From Bacteroidota bacterium (lineage in GTDB: Bacteria; Bacteroidota; Bacteroidia; Chitinophagales; Chitinophagaceae): DNA of 64,000 nt. Below, piece by piece: positions 26,209 to 34,395 of this stretch. The position numbers were made by a program, and so were the translations under genes. Where the stretch lies: the NCBI GenBank assembly GCA_013288945.1, contig JABDAZ010000007.1, forward strand, positions 1 to 64,000, written 5' to 3'. Under the pieces are notes generated by a model, which was given only the letters and a program-made list of their open reading frames with translations, made no database searches and was not told the origin of the DNA. The first letter of the stretch is position 1. The number at the start of each line of letters is the position of its first letter.

Positions 26209-27363
26209 ATGAATTTATTCGACGTTTATCCAATCAATAATATTGCTATTACAAAAGCAAAAGGTTCTTATGTGTGGGATGAGGAAGGGCAACAATATTT
26301 GGATATGTATGGCGGTCACGCAGTGATTTCTATTGGCCATACGCATCCGCATTATGTGCAGCGAGTTACAGAGCAATTAAATAAAGTAGGATTTTATTCT
26401 AACTCAATTAAAATGCCTTTGCAAGAAGAACTCGCCGAAAAATTAGGAAAGATTTCAGGCAAGGAAGATTACCAATTATTTCTTTGCAACTCTGGTGCAG
26501 AAGCAAATGAAAATGCATTTAAGCTTGCTTCATTTTATAACAACAGAAAAAAAATTGTTGCATTTAAAAAATCATTTCATGGAAGAACTTCGCTTGCAGT
26601 TGCTGCGACTGACAACCCGAATATTATTGCGCCGGTAAATGAAAATGAAAATATTATTTTCTTACCGTTTAATGATGAAGCCGCGCTGGAAGCGTGTTTC
26701 AAAGAAAACGGTGATCAGATTTCTTCTGTAATAATTGAAGGTATTCAAGGCGTTGGTGGTATTAATGAAGCATCAAATTCTTTCTTACAAAAAATAAGCA
26801 GCCTTTGTAAAAAACACAATGCAATTTTTATTGCAGACAGTGTGCAGTGTGGTTATGGCCGCAGCGGAAAATTTTTCTCGCACGATTATGCTGGTGTTGA
26901 TGCAGACATTTATACAATGGCAAAAGGAATGGGCAATGGCTTTCCGGTTGCAGGAATTATTATTGCGCCGCACTTACAACCAAAGCATGGAATGCTTGGT
27001 ACAACTTTCGGTGGCAATCATCTCGCATGTGCTGCTGCGCTTGCTGTGCTTGAAGTTATTGAATCAGAAAACTTGATGAAGAATGCTGAAACGATTGGAA
27101 ATTATTTGATGGATGAATTGAAAAAAATTCCGCAGTTGCAAAATGTGCGCGGCAAAGGATTAATGATTGGTTTTGATGTTCCGGATGAATTAAAAAATTT
27201 GAGAAAAAATTTATTATTTAATCAACATATTTTTACGGGCGAGGCAAAACCGAATGTGATAAGATTATTGCCATCATTGGCTTTGCGGAAAAAAGATGCT
27301 GATGAATTTTTGGAGTCTATAATGTTGGAGCTGGAAGCTGAAAGCATAAAGCTTAAAGCATGA
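26209..27363 (+). CDS. argD: Acylornithine aminotransferase (ArgD)
   Basis: A 384-residue class III PLP aminotransferase. It shows NSGAEANENAFKLA (94-107), D210 in the cofactor loop and the PLP lysine K239 in YTMAKGMGNG. The usual D-E-x-Q of the cofactor loop reads D-S-V-Q. It transfers the amino group to acylglutamate semialdehyde, the fourth step. The final residues (ELEAESIKLKA) are coded by the left arm of the inverted repeat around the next gene, so the original C-terminus may have been replaced. Confidence 0.92.
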   Translation: MNLFDVYPINNIAITKAKGSYVWDEEGQQYLDMYGGHAVISIGHTHPHYVQRVTEQLNKVGFYSNSIKMPLQEELAEKLGKISGKEDYQLFLCNSGAEANENAFKLASFYNNRKKIVAFKKSFHGRTSLAVAATDNPNIIAPVNENENIIFLPFNDEAALEACFKENGDQISSVIIEGIQGVGGINEASNSFLQKISSLCKKHNAIFIADSVQCGYGRSGKFFSHDYAGVDADIYTMAKGMGNGFPVAGIIIAPHLQPKHGMLGTTFGGNHLACAAALAVLEVIESENLMKNAETIGNYLMDELKKIPQLQNVRGKGLMIGFDVPDELKNLRKNLLFNQHIFTGEAKPNVIRLLPSLALRKKDADEFLESIMLELEAESIKLKA

Positions 27364-27738
27364 GAGACTACAAAAAATATAATGTTTGGGAAAAAGGGCA
27401 TCAGCTTGTATTGTTTGTTTATAAAGAAATACTACCGTGTTTTCCAAAAAGCGAACAATTTAATTTGCAATCACAAGCTAAAAGATCTGCTTATTCCATT
27501 CCTTTAAATATCGTAGAAGGCTGCGGAAGAAATACCGATAAAGACTTTGTTCATTTTTTGGATATTTCGCTTGGTTCAGTGCAGGAATTTGAATATTGTA
27601 TTTTACTTGCCTTCGATTTAGGTTATCTTAATGAAGAAAAATATTCTAAAATAAATTTGATGGTAAATGAAGTAAAAGCAATGCTCATCGGATTAATTAA
27701 AACTATTCGAAAATAAAAAGGCTTTATGCTTTCAGCTT
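27335..27738. mobile_element. Putative IVS-like cassette 2 (perfect inverted repeats around a four-helix-bundle gene)
   Basis: AAGCTGAAAGCATAAAGC at 27335-27352 and its exact reverse complement at 27721-27738 form an 18-base perfect inverted repeat with 368 bases between. The only content is the four-helix-bundle gene. The left arm forms the end of argD, so the unit sits in the joint between argD and argF'. There is no transposase or target duplication. The arm sequence differs from that of cassette 1 but the layout is the same. Confidence 0.55.
27360..27716 (+). CDS. Four-helix-bundle protein, 23S rRNA IVS (S23) type
   Basis: A 118-residue helical protein. It opens YKKYNVWEKGHQLVLFVYKE and has the family core QAKRSAYSIPLNIVEGCGRN, the same group as 7448-7813. 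Its ATG overlaps the argD stop (ATGA) so it is coupled to argD translation. It separates argD from argF' and has no expected role in arginine synthesis. Both genes of this family in the window lie between inverted repeats and inside conserved operons, which suggests that the family travels as a cassette. Confidence 0.88.
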   Translation: MRDYKKYNVWEKGHQLVLFVYKEILPCFPKSEQFNLQSQAKRSAYSIPLNIVEGCGRNTDKDFVHFLDISLGSVQEFEYCILLAFDLGYLNEEKYSKINLMVNEVKAMLIGLIKTIRK

Positions 27739-27754
27739 TAAACTTTTAGCTAAA

Positions 27755-28729
27755 ATGAGAAATTTTATTTCTGTTAATGATGTTACTGATATTAATGTTT
27801 TGGTTAAAAAAGCATTGATGTATAAAGCAAATCCCTTTGCTGATAAAATATTGGGTATTAATAAACGTGTTGGTTTATTATTTCTTAACCCAAGTATGCG
27901 CACGCGATTGAGTACACAAATTGCTGCGCAAAATTTAGGTATGGATGTAATTGTTTTTAATGTTGATAAAGATGGCTGGGCGCTGGAGTTTGAAGAAGAA
28001 GCAATAATGAGTGGCAACACGGTTGAACATGTGAAAGATGCCGCGCCGATAATGGGAAAATATTTTGATATACTTTGTATACGCACTTTTCCATCGCTGA
28101 AAAATAAAGAAGATGATTACAGTGAATTGTATATTAAACAATTTATAAAATACTCGGGTATTCCGGTGGTGAGTTTAGAAAGTGCAACGCTGCATCCATT
28201 GCAATCGTTAACGGATATAATTACGATTAATGAAATTGTTGAAAATGAAAAAGTAAAAAGTAAAAAAGAAAAATTAAAAATAGTGCTTACATGGGCGCCG
28301 CATGTAAAGCCGCTTCCACAGTGTGTTGCAAACAGTTTTGCCGAATGGGTTAATAAATGGGGAAATGCAGATTTTGTAATTACGCATCCGGAAGATTACG
28401 ATTTGGATGAACGTTTTACAAAAGGCGCAACAATTATTAATGACCAGGATGAAGCACTGAAAGATGCTGATTTTGTGTATGTAAAAAATTGGAGCACGTA
28501 TAAAGATTACGGAAAAATTTATTGTAATGATCCTGAATGGATGCTTACTGATGAGAAATTAAAATTAACCAACAATGCAAAAGTGATGCATTGTTTGCCC
28601 GTGCGCAGAAATGTAGAATTGAGTGATGAAGTGCTAGACAGTAAAAATAGTATTGTTACACAAGAAGCCGGAAACCGTGTGTGGGCGGCACAAGCGGTGC
28701 TTTCAGAAATATTAAAATCCAATTATTAA
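27755..28729 (+). CDS. argF': N-acyl-L-ornithine carbamoyltransferase (ArgF')
   Basis: A 324-residue transcarbamylase. The carbamoyl-phosphate loop is SMRTRLSTQ (47-55); HPLQSLTD and HCLPVRRN are the other conserved sites. The sequence is of the N-acetyl/N-succinylornithine type, not ordinary ornithine carbamoyltransferase. The position that sets the acyl choice (Pro90 in Bacteroides SOTCase, Glu92 in Xanthomonas AOTCase) is Val90 here; published mutants of AOTCase suggest a non-Glu residue favours succinylornithine. About ten extra residues (VENEKVKSKKEKLK) are coded by an AAAAGTAAAAAGTAAAA repeat at 28249-28265. Confidence 0.9.
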   Translation: MRNFISVNDVTDINVLVKKALMYKANPFADKILGINKRVGLLFLNPSMRTRLSTQIAAQNLGMDVIVFNVDKDGWALEFEEEAIMSGNTVEHVKDAAPIMGKYFDILCIRTFPSLKNKEDDYSELYIKQFIKYSGIPVVSLESATLHPLQSLTDIITINEIVENEKVKSKKEKLKIVLTWAPHVKPLPQCVANSFAEWVNKWGNADFVITHPEDYDLDERFTKGATIINDQDEALKDADFVYVKNWSTYKDYGKIYCNDPEWMLTDEKLKLTNNAKVMHCLPVRRNVELSDEVLDSKNSIVTQEAGNRVWAAQAVLSEILKSNY

Positions 28730-28733
28730 TAGC

Positions 28734-29516
28734 GTGGAAAAATTGTTTGTTATAAAAATTGGTGGAAATATTATTGATGATGAAACAAAATTGGCTTCAT
28801 TCATTAAAGCATTTTCGTTGATTGATGGCAAAAAAATTTTAGTGCATGGCGGTGGAAAGCTGGCAACGAAACTGGCTGATCAATTGGGCATTAACCAGCA
28901 ATTAATTGATGGAAGAAGAATAACAGATGCAGAGACGTTGAAGATCGTAACGATGGTTTATGCAGGTTTTATTAATAAAAATATTGTTGCGCAATTGCAG
29001 TCGCAAAGCTGCAACGCTATTGGGTTGTGTGGCGCTGATGCAAATATTATTATTGCACATAAAAGAAATCATGCGACGATCGATTATGGATTTGTTGGTG
29101 ATGTTGATACTGTTAATACGTCTTTCTTAAAAAATTTATTGGATCAAAATATTGCAATTGTGCTTGCACCAATCACGCATAATAATGAAGGGCAATTATT
29201 AAATACAAATGCTGATACGATTGCGCAGGAAATTGCAAAAGCATTAAGCAAATTGTTTGAAGTGAGTTTAATTTATTCGTTTGAAAAAAGTGGTGTGTTG
29301 AAAAACGCTGATGATGATAATTCTGTTATTTCAACCATTAATGAAATTTCTTATCAAACATTAAAAGAAGAGAAAATAATTTTCGCAGGGATGATACCCA
29401 AGCTGGACAATGCTTTCACGGCATTAAACAGTGGCGTTCATAAAGTAATTATTGGCAAAGCAGAAAATTTACAAGCGTTGATTGAAGGAAATTCAGGAAC
29501 AACTATTAATAAATGA
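28734..29516 (+). CDS. argB: Acylglutamate kinase
   Basis: A 260-residue amino acid kinase. The nucleotide/phosphate loop KIGGNIID is at residues 8-15 and VHGGGK at 38-43, with the C-terminal lysine GMIPKLDNA that contacts the phosphoryl group. It phosphorylates the gamma-carboxylate of N-acylglutamate, the second step. It starts at GTG 28734, five bases after the argF' stop. It is shorter than the arginine-inhibited hexameric form and lacks that N-terminal helix, so feedback inhibition by that route is unlikely. Confidence 0.9.
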   Translation: MEKLFVIKIGGNIIDDETKLASFIKAFSLIDGKKILVHGGGKLATKLADQLGINQQLIDGRRITDAETLKIVTMVYAGFINKNIVAQLQSQSCNAIGLCGADANIIIAHKRNHATIDYGFVGDVDTVNTSFLKNLLDQNIAIVLAPITHNNEGQLLNTNADTIAQEIAKALSKLFEVSLIYSFEKSGVLKNADDDNSVISTINEISYQTLKEEKIIFAGMIPKLDNAFTALNSGVHKVIIGKAENLQALIEGNSGTTINK

Positions 29517-29547
29517 AGATTATAAAACCTTATCGTAAATTTTTAAA

Positions 29548-30621
29548 ATGCGAATTGAAGAAATACAAATATTACAAACAGAAGCTGTTGATTTATTAAA
29601 ACAATTAATTGCAACGCCATCTTTTTCAAAAGAAGAAAATGATACTGCGGAAATTTTGAGTGCGTTTTTTAATAATCACAATATCCCTTTTTCAAGAGTT
29701 GGAAATAATATTTATGCAAAAAATAAATATTACGATGTTGTAAAGCAAAGTATTTTATTAAACTCACACCACGATACAGTGAGGCCCAACAAGGGTTACA
29801 CGCTTGATCCATTTATGCCAATTGAAAAAGATGGAAAAATATTTGGCCTCGGAAGCAATGATGCTGGCGGTTGTTTGGTAAGTTTGATTGCAACTTTTTT
29901 GCATTACTATCATTTGGAAAATTTAAACCACAATGTAGTTTTTGCAGCAAGCGCAGAAGAAGAAATAAGTGGCGTTAATGGAATTGAATTGGTGCTTCCT
30001 TATCTCGGGCAAATTGATTTTGGCATTGTTGGCGAACCAACAAAATTGGAAATGGCTGTTGCAGAGCGCGGATTAATGGTTATTGATTGCATTGCAAATG
30101 GCCGTGCCGGCCACGCTGCGCGCAATGAAGGTGAGAACGCATTATATAAAGCTGTAGATGATATTAACTGGATCCGCAATTATCATTTTGATAAAGTAAG
30201 TCCGTTGCTTGGCGAATCGCGCATGAGCGTTACGATTATTGAAACAGAAAATAAACAACACAATGTTGTTCCTTCGCAATGCAAATTTGTGATTGATGTG
30301 CGCGTGAATGAACTGTATACTTTTGATGAAATATTGGATGCGTTAAAAAATAATTTGAAAAGTAATTACAAACCACGCACAACAAGAATGAAGTCAACGT
30401 CAATTCCTCTGGATCATCCTTTGGTGAAAGCCGGGCTGGCATTGAATCGTGGCTATTATGGTTCGCCTACAACTTCGGATAAAGCATTAATGCCTTTTCC
30501 TGCATTAAAAATGGGGCCGGGCGATTCTGCAAGAAGCCACACTGCTGATGAATATATTTACATCAATGAAATTAAAGAGGGAATTGAAATGTATATTCAA
30601 TTGCTGGATAAAATAATTTAA
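29548..30621 (+). CDS. M20 metallopeptidase, acylornithine/acylcitrulline deacylase (ArgE-like)
   Basis: A 357-residue di-zinc amidohydrolase. Metal ligands and catalytic residues are visible: HHDTVRP (H74, D76), D105 in GSNDAGG, and E137/E138 in SAEEEISG. A lid domain lies between about 170 and 280. In this cluster it should remove the acyl group from the acylated ornithine or citrulline after the carbamoyl transfer by ArgF'. It is related to DapE, so the substrate is inferred from context. It is 12 bases ahead of argH. Confidence 0.85.
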   Translation: MRIEEIQILQTEAVDLLKQLIATPSFSKEENDTAEILSAFFNNHNIPFSRVGNNIYAKNKYYDVVKQSILLNSHHDTVRPNKGYTLDPFMPIEKDGKIFGLGSNDAGGCLVSLIATFLHYYHLENLNHNVVFAASAEEEISGVNGIELVLPYLGQIDFGIVGEPTKLEMAVAERGLMVIDCIANGRAGHAARNEGENALYKAVDDINWIRNYHFDKVSPLLGESRMSVTIIETENKQHNVVPSQCKFVIDVRVNELYTFDEILDALKNNLKSNYKPRTTRMKSTSIPLDHPLVKAGLALNRGYYGSPTTSDKALMPFPALKMGPGDSARSHTADEYIYINEIKEGIEMYIQLLDKII

Positions 30622-30633
30622 TACGCAAACGCC

Positions 30634-31944
30634 ATGAAACTCTGGAGTAAAGAAAGTACAAATACATCGCAACTGATAGAAACTTTTACTGTTGGGCGCG
30701 ATAAAGAATTTGATATCCTGCTTGCAGAATATGATGTGTTGGGATCGCTTGCGCATACGCAAATGCTGGAAAGTGTTGGCTTATTAACGAAAGAAGAATT
30801 GGAAAAAATTCAAATTGGTTTAAAAGAAATTCTTGAACAAATTCACCATTCACAATTCACCATTCACCAAGATGTTGAAGATATACATTCGCAAATAGAA
30901 TTGTTATTAACTCAAAAAATTGGCGAAGCAGGAAAAAAAATTCATAGTGGAAGAAGCCGCAATGATCAGGTTGCTGTTGATATAAAATTATATTTACGCG
31001 CAGAAGTTTTATTAATAAAAGAAGAAGCAAAACAACTGTTTGATTTATTAATATCGCAAAGCGAAAAATATAAAAATAATTTATTACCAGGCTACACGCA
31101 CTTGCAAATTGCCATGCCATCATCGTTCGGTTTGTGGTTCGGCGCTTATGCAGAAAGTTTGGTTGATGATTTGGAATTGCTTGCAGCTTCATATCATATC
31201 ACAAACAAAAATCCGCTTGGAAGCGGCGCTGGCTACGGTTCTTCGTTTCCATTGAACAGAACAGCAACTACTCAAACATTAAACTTTCAAACATTAAATT
31301 ATAATTCTGTTTACGCACAAATAAGCCGTGGCAAAACAGAAAAAATTGTTGCCGTTGGATTAAGCACGATTGCTGCAACACTTAGCAAACTTGCCATGGA
31401 TTGTTGTTTGTTTATTAATCAAAACTTCGGTTTTATTTCTTTTCCAAATGAACTGACAACGGGCAGCAGCATTATGCCGCATAAAAAAAATCCTGATGTT
31501 TTTGAATTGATTCGTGCAAAATGCAACCGCATTCAATCGATTCCAAATGAGTTGACTTTATTAATAAATAATTTGCCGTCGGGCTATCACCGCGATTTAC
31601 AATTAACGAAGGAAATTCTTTTTCCTGCAATAGAAGAGTTGAAAGCTTGTTTGCAAATGACAAGATTAATGTTGTCAAATATTATTATTAAAGACAACAT
31701 TTTGAACGACGAAAAATATAAATATTTATTTAGTGTTGAAGCCGTTAATGAATTAGTAAATAAAGGAGTTTCATTTCGCGAAGCCTACAAACAAGTTGGA
31801 AACGATATTGAAAAAGGCGAATTTAATTTCGATTATAAAAAACAATTGCACCACACGCACGAGGGAAGCATCGGCAATTTATGCAATGATAAAATTGAAG
31901 AAGAAATGAGTAAGGTGTTAAAAAAATTTATTAACGGCAAATAA
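30634..31944 (+). CDS. argH: Argininosuccinate lyase
   Basis: A 436-residue fumarase/aspartase-superfamily enzyme. It has HSGRSRNDQV, the TNKNPLGSGAGYGSSFPLNR region, and the catalytic loop TTGSSIMPHKKNPD. It cleaves argininosuccinate to arginine and fumarate, the last step. The segment at 30841-30868 (ATTCACCATTCAC twice) codes for IHHSQFTIHQ, where relatives have acidic or charged residues, yet length is unchanged. Another repeat word, TCAAACATT, appears twice around 31274-31297. Confidence 0.93.
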   Translation: MKLWSKESTNTSQLIETFTVGRDKEFDILLAEYDVLGSLAHTQMLESVGLLTKEELEKIQIGLKEILEQIHHSQFTIHQDVEDIHSQIELLLTQKIGEAGKKIHSGRSRNDQVAVDIKLYLRAEVLLIKEEAKQLFDLLISQSEKYKNNLLPGYTHLQIAMPSSFGLWFGAYAESLVDDLELLAASYHITNKNPLGSGAGYGSSFPLNRTATTQTLNFQTLNYNSVYAQISRGKTEKIVAVGLSTIAATLSKLAMDCCLFINQNFGFISFPNELTTGSSIMPHKKNPDVFELIRAKCNRIQSIPNELTLLINNLPSGYHRDLQLTKEILFPAIEELKACLQMTRLMLSNIIIKDNILNDEKYKYLFSVEAVNELVNKGVSFREAYKQVGNDIEKGEFNFDYKKQLHHTHEGSIGNLCNDKIEEEMSKVLKKFINGK

Positions 31945-31957
31945 AATTAGGTATAGT

Positions 31958-31965
31958 TATATTTG
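31958..31965 (+). promoter_or_regulatory. Bacteroidota-type -7 promoter element TATATTTG
   Basis: TATATTTG fits the TAnnTTTG element of Bacteroidota housekeeping promoters and lies 17 bases before the ATG of the DUF4251 gene. No clear -33 TTTG could be placed at the usual spacing. Confidence 0.4.
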
Positions 31966-31982
31966 ATTAAAATTTTTATACA

Positions 31983-32471
31983 ATGAAAAAGATAGCAGCC
32001 ATTCTTTTACTGTCATTATCTTTTACCTTAATAAATTCAGCTCTGCAGGCACAGGATGTAACGCCGTCAGAAAAAGAATTACAAACTAATCAAATAAAAT
32101 CATTAATAGATTCACAGTTGTATGTGTTTGCAGCTAAAACTGTAATTCCTTTGAGCATGCAAAGTAAATCGCTTTTGTCTACCTATGAGCTAAAAGTGAG
32201 CAAGGATACAATACAAGCAAATCTTCCTTACGTAGGTAAAACAAATTCTTTTGAAGTTGGTGCGTCAGAAAGTGGTATAGTTTTTAAGTCGACAAATTTT
32301 AAATATACATTGCAGGAAAAGAAAAAAGGAGGATGGAATATTAAAATTGTTTTTAAAGATGCAGGCGACGTAAAACAAATGTTCTTAAGTGTTTCTTCTA
32401 CCGGTTACTCAACCCTGCAGGTAACATGTCAAGCCAAAGAATCCATTTCTTATAACGGCTTCGTACAATAG
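31983..32471 (+). CDS. DUF4251 secreted protein, copy 1
   Basis: A 162-residue protein with a signal peptide (MKKIAAILLLSLSFTLI) and a beta-rich domain that reads LIDSQLYVFAAKTVIP and ends with KKKGGWNIKIVFKDAGDVKQ, typical of DUF4251 in Bacteroidota. It is exported to the periplasm. Function is unknown. A second copy in tandem lies at 32541-33057 and shares the KKGGW motif. It is intact here. Confidence 0.8.
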   Translation: MKKIAAILLLSLSFTLINSALQAQDVTPSEKELQTNQIKSLIDSQLYVFAAKTVIPLSMQSKSLLSTYELKVSKDTIQANLPYVGKTNSFEVGASESGIVFKSTNFKYTLQEKKKGGWNIKIVFKDAGDVKQMFLSVSSTGYSTLQVTCQAKESISYNGFVQ

Positions 32472-32540
32472 AAATCAAATCTTGTTTTAAAAATTATTTT
32501 CTGCTTGTATACAATTAAGATTTTATTTTAAAATAATGAA

Positions 32541-33057
32541 ATGAAAGAATCAACCTTTCCTGTTTTATCAATATTTTTGCGGCATTATTAATATCATTTT
32601 CTTTTATTAATAATTTACAAGCGCAGGATACAAAACAACAAAACAAAATGCTAAAGAATCTGCTATTCAAATGATGATCGATTCGCAGCGTTTTATATTT
32701 GATGCAGAGACTGCAACAACAATGGGCGGCCGTACGCGGCAACTTACCTATGGTTATGATTTAATAATAAAGAAAGATTCTATAGAAGCTTATCTTCCCT
32801 ATTTTGGCGTTGCGTATACTGGAACAATTGGTTCTTCAGATGATGGCGGAATTAAATTTAAAACCGCTGATTTTGATTACACCATTAAAGATGCAAAAAA
32901 AGGCGGCTGGGATATTTTAATCAAGCCAAAAAATATTACTGATGCCACGCAGATTACTATGAATATTTCAAAAGCCGGTTATACAACGGTGCAGGTTAAC
33001 AGCACCAATCGTGGAATGATTTCTTTTTATGGATCTATAAGAGCTATAAAACATTAA
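32541..33057 (+). pseudogene. DUF4251 protein, copy 2, with two frameshifts in its N-terminus
   Basis: The C-terminal domain is open from 32671 to 33057 and ends like copy 1 (DAKKGGWDILIKPKNITDAT). Upstream, a signal peptide can be rebuilt only by adding one A in an A run near 32545 and one A near 32650, giving MKRINLSCFINIFAALLISF and then the linker QDTKQQNKNAKESA. Each is a one-base loss in an A run. The conserved remainder argues that the gene was recently intact, or that the sequence has two homopolymer errors. Confidence 0.7.
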
Positions 33058-33071
33058 TAAAATTGCAGCAG

Positions 33072-34379
33072 TTATTTTTTCAATTGATCGGCAACTACTC
33101 TTGTTGGTGTATCTTTTCCTGCAATAATTGATGAAGAACTTATTGCAATTGCTTTTATAATCTCAGCCATATTTTTCATATCAAGCGTTCCGATTTCATC
33201 ACTTTGTTTATGATAGTTTGGTTCATCGTTTGGTTTCTCTTCCATCTTTGATGTAGAAATGGTATGCGCCGGAACGCCTTGCCTGGCAAGGGTTGCATTG
33301 TCTGAACGATAAAATAAATTTTGTGGCGTATACGGATCGGGATGAAATTCAAACTTGCTTCCCTGTAAATTTTTTTCTAAAATTTTTCCCATATCCGTTT
33401 TTTCATAACCAGTTATGTACGCAGAATTATTACCCCATTTACTATCCGTTCCAATCATTTCAATATTAAACATCGCAACCACTTTTGATGCATCATATTG
33501 TTTGGAAAAATATTGCGAACCATAACCGCCAATTTCTTCTGCAGTAAATGCAACAAATATTAATGTGCGCTCATTATTATCTAATTGCTTAAAATATTTT
33601 GCTAGCATAATAACAGCCGTTGTTCCGGATGCATCATCGTTTGCACCGTTATAAATTGAATCGCCTTTGTCATCTGGCTTGCCAATACCAAGATGATCAT
33701 AATGGCCGGAAAAAATTACGTATTCATTGCTCTTGCTTTTTCCAGGTAAAATACCAACAACGTTTGCCAATTTCAATTTTGAAACTTCATGTTTTATTTC
33801 AATTTCGTATTGTTTGGGATCTATTGTGGTTATAATAAATACTGTGCTGCGCTGCGTTTTAAATGCAGCGCGTTTCATTGCCCCCATTCTTTTTATATCT
33901 TTTGAAAAAGACGTATCAACAAGTACTAAATAACTTTTTTCGCTCTGCACATATTTAGAAACCTGTTCACGAAAATTATCACCAGCTTTAATAAAAACTT
34001 TTGTGTAACCGCTGTCTTGGTTAATATACAAATCAGGGTTTGATGTAAATGCAACAATATTATTTTTATCAATCACCTGCCCGTCCAGCAATGCTTTTGC
34101 ATCAATAAATTTTGATTTGGTAAGATAAAAATCCTGGATGTAAGATCCGCTGTTGTTGGGCGTTTCAAGCCCTGTCTTTTTAAATTCCTGTTTAATAAAA
34201 TCTGCTGCGCGATCAATGCCGGCGCTAAAAGTTGCGCGGCCTTGCATATCATCTGCGGATAAAATTTTTTCTATGCGTTCAACTTCTGTAGCGTTTATAA
34301 TTTTATTAATATCCTGCGCATTAATAAAAGTGATTATTGAAAACAATAATCCTGTTAATAGAAATTTCTTATTAATCAT
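33072..34379 (-). CDS. M28 family zinc metallopeptidase
   Basis: A 435-residue protein with a signal peptide (MINKKFLLTGLLFSIITFIN), so periplasmic or exported. The two-zinc site is visible: SGHYDHLG (His), GANDDASG (bridging Asp), FTAEEIGGYGS (Glu pair), and a late DPYTP/HTIS region. Residues 45-200 hold an inserted PA-like domain. M28 enzymes are aminopeptidases or carboxypeptidases. It is transcribed behind the LytTR regulator gene with a 16-base gap, so the two may be in one unit. Confidence 0.9.
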   Translation of the reverse strand: MINKKFLLTGLLFSIITFINAQDINKIINATEVERIEKILSADDMQGRATFSAGIDRAADFIKQEFKKTGLETPNNSGSYIQDFYLTKSKFIDAKALLDGQVIDKNNIVAFTSNPDLYINQDSGYTKVFIKAGDNFREQVSKYVQSEKSYLVLVDTSFSKDIKRMGAMKRAAFKTQRSTVFIITTIDPKQYEIEIKHEVSKLKLANVVGILPGKSKSNEYVIFSGHYDHLGIGKPDDKGDSIYNGANDDASGTTAVIMLAKYFKQLDNNERTLIFVAFTAEEIGGYGSQYFSKQYDASKVVAMFNIEMIGTDSKWGNNSAYITGYEKTDMGKILEKNLQGSKFEFHPDPYTPQNLFYRSDNATLARQGVPAHTISTSKMEEKPNDEPNYHKQSDEIGTLDMKNMAEIIKAIAISSSSIIAGKDTPTRVVADQLKK

Positions 34380-34395
34380 TTGAAAATTTACATTT

